Below, piece by piece: positions 6,381-10,998 of a DNA stretch of 10,998 bases (positions within the stretch are counted from its first letter, which is position 1; each line of letters starts with the position of its first letter). A model generated the notes under the pieces. The model was not told the DNA's origin and ran no database searches. It saw nothing but the letters and a program-made list of their open reading frames with translations. Source of the stretch: Spirochaetales bacterium. Lineage in GTDB: Bacteria; Spirochaetota; Spirochaetia; SZUA-6. The stretch is taken from contig QILZ01000184.1 in assembly GCA_003233545.1 (NCBI GenBank), forward strand, positions 1 through 10,998, in the 5' to 3' direction. Both the position numbers and the translations under genes were made by a program.

Positions 6381-7256
6381 AGCCATAAATCTCCGGCCGT
6401 ATTCGATATAGTTATTATATTTAATATTATTTTCAGATTTCCGGGATTTGTCGTGGAAGACCACGGACAGGTGCGGTTCTATGGAAAACCCGCCGTTATA
6501 GCCCGATTGTAGTAAGTCTCTTACAATTTTTTCTACATGCCCATTCCCTTCTCCGGCAAAGGTGAAATTCGATTTCGGGAAAATACTGTCAGTTTCTTCT
6601 ATATAAATACCGTCTTTTATATGGACATAATGGATATATTGTTTTACCTGCGAGTAGAATTCAAACGAATCCTGCTTTTCATAAGGAGGATTACCTCTAC
6701 AGTCGTCCGAGAAGACAGGGTTGCCTGTATCAAAGACCAGTTTGAAATTGGGAGATTTAACGTTATCAAGAAGTTTTAAGGTATGCTCATAGGACATGCC
6801 GCCGTAGTTCATACAGTTTTCGTGTAAATATAAGATATCAGCATCTTCACAGATCTTTACCAGGTGGTTTACTTTCTTAAAAATAACCCTTTCCAGTTCA
6901 GGCGGGTAGGGCACAAGGGTTTTAATAATGGCAAAGCTCATACCCCGGATCATCTTAGTGCCCAGCTCATGCATACGCGGTATTCCTCTTTTTAAATCTT
7001 CGATGCTCTTTATAAAATCTTCTTCTTTTCGAGGGTCTTTGCTCCAGTTAGCCACCTCAGACCCGAAACAGTTTATTTTCACTTCTGCTGCCTTCAGTTT
7101 TTCAGCGACCTGGTAGAATATTTCATCTGAGATATTAGTGATATTAGTGCCGTTAATATTCCGGCACTCGATATTTTTCCACCCTAACTCCTTGGTTGCC
7201 TTTATCTGGACATTAATACCTGTCCCTGCTTCGTCCGCAAATCCGGTATAGTACAT
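6348..7256 (-). CDS. Sugar phosphate isomerase/epimerase B (xylose-isomerase-like TIM barrel)
   Basis: A 302-residue second member of the same TIM-barrel superfamily as isomerase A, but clearly divergent from it. The expected metal ligands are E146 in LYLHEN, D176 in LVFDTGN, H212 in YVHIKDG, and E260 in FSIEPH; a glycine-rich FAGEGNGH segment (233-240) precedes the last strand. It is the last gene of the regulator operon. Its ribosome-binding site AAGGAGAG (7273-7266) lies inside the coding sequence of the Gfo/Idh gene, and the two genes overlap by 44 bases, which suggests translational coupling. The pairing with Gfo/Idh is common in sugar-oxidation and keto-sugar pathways. No signal peptide. 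Confidence 0.9.
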   Translation of the reverse strand: MYYTGFADEAGTGINVQIKATKELGWKNIECRNINGTNITNISDEIFYQVAEKLKAAEVKINCFGSEVANWSKDPRKEEDFIKSIEDLKRGIPRMHELGTKMIRGMSFAIIKTLVPYPPELERVIFKKVNHLVKICEDADILYLHENCMNYGGMSYEHTLKLLDNVKSPNFKLVFDTGNPVFSDDCRGNPPYEKQDSFEFYSQVKQYIHYVHIKDGIYIEETDSIFPKSNFTFAGEGNGHVEKIVRDLLQSGYNGGFSIEPHLSVVFHDKSRKSENNIKYNNYIEYGRRFMALVEKIKSEVF

Positions 7257-8352
7257 TTCGTTTTTCTCTCCTTTTAAGTTTATTAAATTTACCGTAAAAA
7301 AAGTCGCTGTCTAAGGGGATTTCTACGGGTTTTTTCAAAATCCCTGAAAGCAGCATGGCGTTGCCTATTTCCAAAGACCGGATACCTTCTTCTGCAGGGG
7401 CGATTAGTTCTGCTTTGCCCATTATTGCATCCCGAAAATTCTTAATTATACCAATATGCTGTTCTCCGTTGTCTTTTGTGAAATCGAGTTCTATGGTTTC
7501 AGAAGAAGGGGGCATTCCAAACATGTCTTTTGCGGTTTTGCTGTATTCGGACATTTCTATTTCATTTCGAAAAAATGTCATTTTTCTGTCTTCCATGACA
7601 ACTTTTCCTTTTTCGGCGGCAATTTCCAACCTGTTGGTTCCGGGCGCCTCGCCTGTCGAAGTAATAAAGACACCTGTAGCGCCGCTGGAATATTCCAGAA
7701 GAGCAGTTACTTCATCTTCGACTTCTATATCATGGTATTTACCGAGACCGATATTAGCGGTAACTTTACAGGGCAGGCCTGCAATCCACTGGATAATGTC
7801 CAGGTTATGCGAACATTGATTTAAAAGTACTCCACCGCCTTCACCTTCCCAGGTAGCACGCCAGCTGCCTGAAGCATAGTAGGCATAGGTCCGGAACCAA
7901 TTTGTGATTATCCAGTTTACCCGCACAATCTTGCCTAATTCGTCATTCTCGACCATGTTTTTTAATTTTCTGTACATGGGATCAGTTCTCAGGTTAAACA
8001 TGACCGCGAAAACAAGATTCTTGTCCTTATGTGCCTCTACCATTTTCTTAGCATCATAAATATGAGCGGCAATAGGTTTTTCCACTAATACATGAAGTCC
8101 TTTTTGCAGAGCTTCGACAGAAACAGGTGTGTGGAAATAATGAGGTGTGGCAATTAGAACAGCATCCACTTTGCCGGAATTAATAAGTTCGGAGGAATCG
8201 GTAAATTTCGTTCCCTGAAAAGAATCCATTCTTTTAGAATCTGCGTCGCAGACAGCAGTTACTTCCAGGCCTTCGATATCAGCCATATTCTTTAAGTGAG
8301 TCTTTCCCATGCCGCCTAAGCCAATTAATCCCATTCTTATTGTTTTAATCAA
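7213..8352 (-). CDS. Gfo/Idh/MocA-family NAD(P)-dependent dehydrogenase
   Basis: A sugar or inositol oxidoreductase of 379 residues with the usual two-domain form. The Rossmann nucleotide site GLIGLGGMG is at residues 8-16, the conserved EKP motif with its lysine at 91-93, and the C-terminal-domain motif NQCSHNLD with H182 and D185 is present; the preceding GEGGG stretch is usual. An in-frame ATG at 8370 would add six residues, but the ribosome-binding site TAGGAGGT (8366-8359) lies after that ATG and six bases before a TTG at 8352-8350, so I take TTG as the start. It lies 32 bases after the UroD-like gene and overlaps isomerase B by 44 bases. Its last residues, KRREKRNVLYRICGRSRDRY, are unusually basic because they share DNA with the next gene's start. 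Substrate unknown. Confidence 0.92.
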   Translation of the reverse strand: MIKTIRMGLIGLGGMGKTHLKNMADIEGLEVTAVCDADSKRMDSFQGTKFTDSSELINSGKVDAVLIATPHYFHTPVSVEALQKGLHVLVEKPIAAHIYDAKKMVEAHKDKNLVFAVMFNLRTDPMYRKLKNMVENDELGKIVRVNWIITNWFRTYAYYASGSWRATWEGEGGGVLLNQCSHNLDIIQWIAGLPCKVTANIGLGKYHDIEVEDEVTALLEYSSGATGVFITSTGEAPGTNRLEIAAEKGKVVMEDRKMTFFRNEIEMSEYSKTAKDMFGMPPSSETIELDFTKDNGEQHIGIIKNFRDAIMGKAELIAPAEEGIRSLEIGNAMLLSGILKKPVEIPLDSDFFYGKFNKLKRREKRNVLYRICGRSRDRY

Positions 8353-8358
8353 AAATCT

Positions 8359-8366
8359 ACCTCCTA
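8359..8366 (-). promoter_or_regulatory. Ribosome-binding site that fixes a TTG start for Gfo/Idh
   Basis: TAGGAGGT is a near-perfect Shine-Dalgarno sequence. It falls two bases after the upstream ATG (8370-8368), too late to serve it, and six bases before TTG at 8352. Confidence 0.8.
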
Positions 8367-8384
8367 ACATACTGTTTAAAAAAG

Positions 8385-9383
8385 TTAATTGTTATGTTGT
8401 TTATAATTAGATATAACTCCATGGAACTTGAATTCTTCACAGGCATATAATTGCCATTCAGGATCGAGACCGATAGACTTATTATCACCGTAATATCCGG
8501 CAATAAAACCGCCGCGGCCTTTCCAGAGCTTATCCAGCATTTCTCTGGCCTTTGCCCGGATGATAGTTTCATTTTTTTTCTGTAAGGTTTTTTGAATATC
8601 TACAGGACACCAGAAAGTAATCTTGCTTTTTTCCTGATATGCGGCAAGATTATCTATTCCATGAAGGTCCGGCTGATCAAACTGAAGGACATCGATACCT
8701 GCCTTTATAAGACCGGGAATAATTGCTCCGATATTACCACAGGAATGCATGAATACCTTAATATTTTTCTTATGAGCTATACTGCAAAGCCTTACAAACC
8801 GCGGATAAAATTCTTTTTGCCACATCCGGGGGCTTATAAGAGTCTGATTTTGAGTACCCCAGTCTTCAGGGAACATAACTGCGTCAACGCCGGTTCTGGC
8901 ATAATTATTAATCATTTGTTCCAGCATTATATCTATACGGTTATGAAGAGAATGTATAAGATTTTCTTCCAGGATTAAATCCATTAGATACTGATCAAGT
9001 TTAAGCATTTTTCTGGCAATATTAAAAGCAAAACCCGGCATACTTCCGATCAACCATTTATCAGGATATTGTTTCTTTTTTTCTAAAACTACAGTATAGT
9101 TCTTTTGTCTTGAATAATCAGGGAACAGGTAAGTATCTATATTCTTTATGTCGTCTAAAACTCCTTTTATCACCTCTCCTTTAGATGTCGGGTCTGCACG
9201 AGCCCATAGATTCCCCCATTCATCTGTTCGTTCCCACCGGTTAGCAGCTGCTTTTTCCCAATCAGTGGCATGTGTTTTTGCAGTGCAGCAGGCATAAGAG
9301 AAATCTGATTTCTCGAATGACCGGGCTACCCTTTCCGGATTATTATATTCTAATGTATCTTTAACAATTTCACGGGAAGTCGT
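8385..9383 (-). CDS. UroD-family protein (uroporphyrinogen decarboxylase/methyltransferase-like), apparent ACG start
   Basis: A TIM-barrel protein of about 332 residues related to uroporphyrinogen decarboxylase and to MtaA/CmuA-type corrinoid methyltransferases. A GTG at 9173 would give only 262 residues, but the frame continues upstream for 70 codons with clear family sequence: (T)TSREIVKDTLEYNNPERV at the N-terminus and RTDEWGNLWARADP near residue 52. The only plausible start there is ACG at 9383-9381, eight bases after AAGGAG (9397-9392); no ATG, GTG or TTG lies between the upstream stop and residue 71. H213-x-C215 in MHSCGN and C259 could bind zinc as in the methyltransferase branch. The RQAGR motif of true HemE is absent, so heme synthesis is unlikely. 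It follows the regulator by 22 bases. No corrinoid protein is encoded nearby, so the reaction is open. Confidence 0.85.
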   Translation of the reverse strand, partial: TTSREIVKDTLEYNNPERVARSFEKSDFSYACCTAKTHATDWEKAAANRWERTDEWGNLWARADPTSKGEVIKGVLDDIKNIDTYLFPDYSRQKNYTVVLEKKKQYPDKWLIGSMPGFAFNIARKMLKLDQYLMDLILEENLIHSLHNRIDIMLEQMINNYARTGVDAVMFPEDWGTQNQTLISPRMWQKEFYPRFVRLCSIAHKKNIKVFMHSCGNIGAIIPGLIKAGIDVLQFDQPDLHGIDNLAAYQEKSKITFWCPVDIQKTLQKKNETIIRAKAREMLDKLWKGRGGFIAGYYGDNKSIGLDPEWQLYACEEFKFHGVISNYKQHNN

Positions 9384-9391
9384 TTTTACTT

Positions 9392-9397
9392 CTCCTT
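9392..9397 (-). promoter_or_regulatory. Ribosome-binding site in front of an ACG codon
   Basis: AAGGAG on the minus strand, eight bases before ACG at 9383. Family N-termini usually read MTSRE at this position, and here ACG occupies the methionine codon. The site also lies inside a five-codon reading frame, ATG to TAA, at 9400-9386 (MKEK). Confidence 0.6.
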
Positions 9398-9405
9398 CAT
9401 CTTGA

Positions 9406-10410
9406 TTAACCTTCTATTATTTCAGGTGTAATGTAATTTTGTATTAGTTTTTGCCGGTTTTTAATTTGTTCTTTATAGACCTCTACTCCGGCGGTTCCTA
9501 TTTTTCCGGCAATCGATTCCAGGCTGATGACCGGAAAAGGGTAAGTGTTTTTATCAACAGGGTCAAAACAAGCAAGAAAGAAATCTTTGCCTATCTTTAA
9601 ATTGTTTTTTTCTGTTTTTGCGGCAACCCGGCCGATTCCCTGCAAGTTGCCCAGTATTATACCTTGAGGTTTTGTTTTTAAATTAAAGATTTGGTTTAAT
9701 GCCGTGTTGATATTATGTTCAGGGATAAAATGAACAAGGTCTTTTTTCAGTTCCAGCCGGTTTTTTAATAATCCTTCTAAAAATCCCAGGTATCTTTCCT
9801 GGGGAAAATAGTACCTGCTTTCTCTTACACCGAGATAGGCGATATTTTTACAGCCTTTTTTTGCCAGGACGGAGACCATGTTTATAACAGCTTGCTGGTT
9901 GTCTATGGAAACAAAAGAAGATTCCGGCAAATTGCGGTACAGGATAATATGCGGTATATTTTGAGTCCGGGCCTCTATAATAAAAGGGCTGTGCTGGATG
10001 TCCGGCAGGATAAAGACAATACCTTGTTGTGATTTACATTTCTGCCAGGAGGCAGGGTGAAGGATTTCGTTGTAGGTGAAAAATTTTATATTATGTTCCG
10101 GCCCCATGTTCTCCATAAAAGAATAAGCTATCTTGTAAGGCATGGAAGGGCTTCCTAATTCTCCGGAGACTATAGCAATGTTTTCAGATGGTTTTACTTT
10201 TTCTGCAGGGACTACAAAAGTACCGGCCCCCTTTTTACCGTAAAGGATTCCGGCGGTTATCAGGTCTTTTAAGACTTTATCAACTGTAGCCCGTGCACAG
10301 TTGAATTTAGACATAAATTTACTGCGGGAATAGATCTGTTCACAGGATTTAAACTTATTAGACCTTATCCGGGATAGTATAAAGTTTTTTATTTGCTCCC
10401 TTTTACCCAA
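9406..10410 (-). CDS. GntR/LacI-type transcriptional regulator with sugar-binding domain
   Basis: A 334-residue regulator combining a GntR-type winged helix (about residues 3-68; CARATVDKVLKDLITAGILY followed by GAGTFV is the recognition helix and wing) with a LacI-like periplasmic-binding-protein effector domain (about 75-330; IAIVSGELG, GIVFILPD, SIDNQQA and GCKNIAYLG mark its strands). This is the architecture of AraR-like sugar-responsive repressors. The start is TTG at 10410: AAGGTG (10420-10415) lies four bases upstream, the helix-turn-helix begins at once, no other start codon lies between it and the upstream stop, and the next internal ATG would remove half the DNA-binding domain. It is the first gene of the operon and probably regulates its own promoter at 10485-10517, perhaps also those of GH20 and sulfatase 2 that carry the same element. 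The gene is strongly A+T-rich. Confidence 0.9.
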   Translation of the reverse strand: MGKREQIKNFILSRIRSNKFKSCEQIYSRSKFMSKFNCARATVDKVLKDLITAGILYGKKGAGTFVVPAEKVKPSENIAIVSGELGSPSMPYKIAYSFMENMGPEHNIKFFTYNEILHPASWQKCKSQQGIVFILPDIQHSPFIIEARTQNIPHIILYRNLPESSFVSIDNQQAVINMVSVLAKKGCKNIAYLGVRESRYYFPQERYLGFLEGLLKNRLELKKDLVHFIPEHNINTALNQIFNLKTKPQGIILGNLQGIGRVAAKTEKNNLKIGKDFFLACFDPVDKNTYPFPVISLESIAGKIGTAGVEVYKEQIKNRQKLIQNYITPEIIEG

Positions 10411-10456
10411 AACACACCTTCGGAGTAGAAATCTCCATAACTATTCGAGCTATATA

Positions 10457-10479
10457 CCTACCTACTTGCCTACTACCTA
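10457..10479 (-). repeat. Four short direct repeats in the regulator leader
   Basis: On the minus strand TAGG occurs four times (plus-strand CCTA at 10457, 10461, 10469 and 10476), mostly as GTAGG. The cluster lies just downstream of the likely transcription start and about 50 bases before the TTG start, a place where a repressor or RNA element could act. It may also be simple sequence. Confidence 0.4.
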
Positions 10480-10484
10480 ACAGT

Positions 10485-10517
10485 AAAATTCATATCACGG
10501 TCCGATCGAAATGTCAA
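10485..10517 (-). promoter_or_regulatory. Strong promoter of the regulator operon, shared element
   Basis: On the minus strand TTGACA (10517-10512, perfect consensus) is followed after 17 bases by TATGAA (10494-10489), with TGA before it as an extended -10, then TTTT. The first half, TTGACATTTCGATC, matches the GH20 copy at 13 of 14 positions; the second half shares TGATAT and TTTTAC with sulfatase 2. It lies 25 bases after the end of the upstream glycosidase-like gene, so the operon starts here. A short CGG-A-CCG inverted repeat sits in the spacer. Confidence 0.75.
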
Positions 10518-10541
10518 GGAAACCGGGAAATTATAAATCCC

Positions 10542-10998
10542 CTATTTTTTTACAGTTAACTCTACCGGATTATTAATACCTGTTTCTACCAGCTGATACT
10601 TATCAGACCACAATTTACCATTTGTAATAAATTGTGCAGGACCGTACCAATGTGCTGTTTCAGGATAATGAAGCGGGCCGTGAGAATTTCTTCTGTGAGT
10701 AAATAGTTCAAAACTTAATTCAAAATTACTGCTCTTTACGAGATTTGTTATTTCTATTTCCTGCGGCTCCCAGGCAATTATTCCGGCATTCCTATTATTA
10801 ATATAAACTTTAACAGCAGTTCCTTCGAATGACTTTATTTTCAAAAACAATTTTTCACCTTTTAAAATATCATATTTTACATTTGTTTTATAAATTAAAT
10901 TTCCGGAATAAAAAGGAAGACCTTGTTTAACTAAATTCCCTAAACTTATGTTTTTATTCATGTTGTCTATATATAAATCATTTTTATTTATTTGGAAA
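10542..10998 (-). CDS. C-terminal part of a large protein, probably a glycosidase (cut by right edge)
   Basis: The frame is open from the stop at 10542 to the window edge, 152 codons, so the ATG at 10961 is probably internal rather than the start. The segment GLPFYSGNLIYKTNV followed by alternating strands (KLFLKIKSFEGTAVKVYINN, NAGIIAWEPQEIEIT) and RRNSHGPLHY looks like the C-terminal beta-sandwich found in several large glycosidase families, where GxPFYxG and RNxxGPxH patterns recur; this likeness is from memory. No catalytic domain is visible, so family and substrate cannot be assigned. If the ATG at 10961 is real it would be a free-standing binding domain of 139 residues. It lies upstream of the regulator on the same strand and may be part of the same sugar-use locus. 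Confidence 0.7.
   Translation of the reverse strand, partial: FQINKNDLYIDNMNKNISLGNLVKQGLPFYSGNLIYKTNVKYDILKGEKLFLKIKSFEGTAVKVYINNRNAGIIAWEPQEIEITNLVKSSNFELSFELFTHRRNSHGPLHYPETAHWYGPAQFITNGKLWSDKYQLVETGINNPVELTVKK

Noticed and set aside
8385..9173. GTG at 9173 as start of the UroD-like gene
   Set aside because: The frame upstream encodes conserved family sequence for 70 more codons, so this start would give a truncated protein.
10520..10555. Plus-strand hairpin with T-run near the end of the glycosidase-like gene
   Set aside because: Arms of only four bases (GGGA and TCCC); the T-run is on the strand opposite to the gene, where no transcription is expected.
1..10998. CRISPR arrays, tRNA or rRNA genes, transposases, integrases
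   Set aside because: No regularly spaced long repeats, no RNA gene signatures and no mobile-element proteins were seen on either strand.

Overview
The window looks like a polysaccharide-degradation locus from a free-living or host-associated bacterium. Two Cys-type S1 sulfatases, a GH20-like hexosaminidase, two xylose-isomerase-like TIM barrels, a Gfo/Idh dehydrogenase and a UroD-family protein are typical of PVC bacteria such as Lentisphaerota, Kiritimatiellota and Planctomycetota. That assignment rests on gene content alone; there is no rRNA or other phylogenetic marker here. Shine-Dalgarno sequences are mostly strong (AGGAGG-like) and the visible promoters are sigma-70-like, often with an extended -10.

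Layout. 1-52: possible start of a minus-strand gene running off the left edge. 125-1777 (-): sulfatase 1. 1778-2100: gap with a short cysteine-rich orphan ORF on the minus strand and the GH20 promoter region on the plus strand. 2101-3462 (+): GH20-like enzyme. 3516-4985 (-): sulfatase 2, convergent with GH20. 4986-5546: long intergenic region with the sulfatase-2 promoter, a small orphan ORF, a hairpin and the leader of the next gene. 5547-6380 (+): TIM-barrel isomerase/epimerase A. 6348-10410 (-): a probable four-gene operon, read right to left: GntR/LacI-type regulator, UroD-like protein, Gfo/Idh dehydrogenase, TIM-barrel isomerase/epimerase B. 10542-10998 (-): C-terminal end of a large protein, probably a glycosidase, cut by the right edge.

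How the parts may work together (inference): sulfatases and GH20 strip sulfate and terminal hexosamine from a sulfated glycan, and the Gfo/Idh enzyme and two TIM-barrel proteins oxidise and isomerise or eliminate the released sugars. None of the sulfatase or GH20 proteins has an obvious signal peptide, so processing of imported oligosaccharides in the cytoplasm is the simplest reading.

The most striking non-coding signal is a roughly 33-base promoter-like element repeated upstream of GH20, sulfatase 2 and the regulator operon, each copy oriented toward its gene. It ties three separate transcription units into one likely regulon. The second notable point is that the UroD-like gene has no ATG, GTG or TTG where its N-terminus should begin: an ACG codon sits at ideal distance from a good Shine-Dalgarno sequence.
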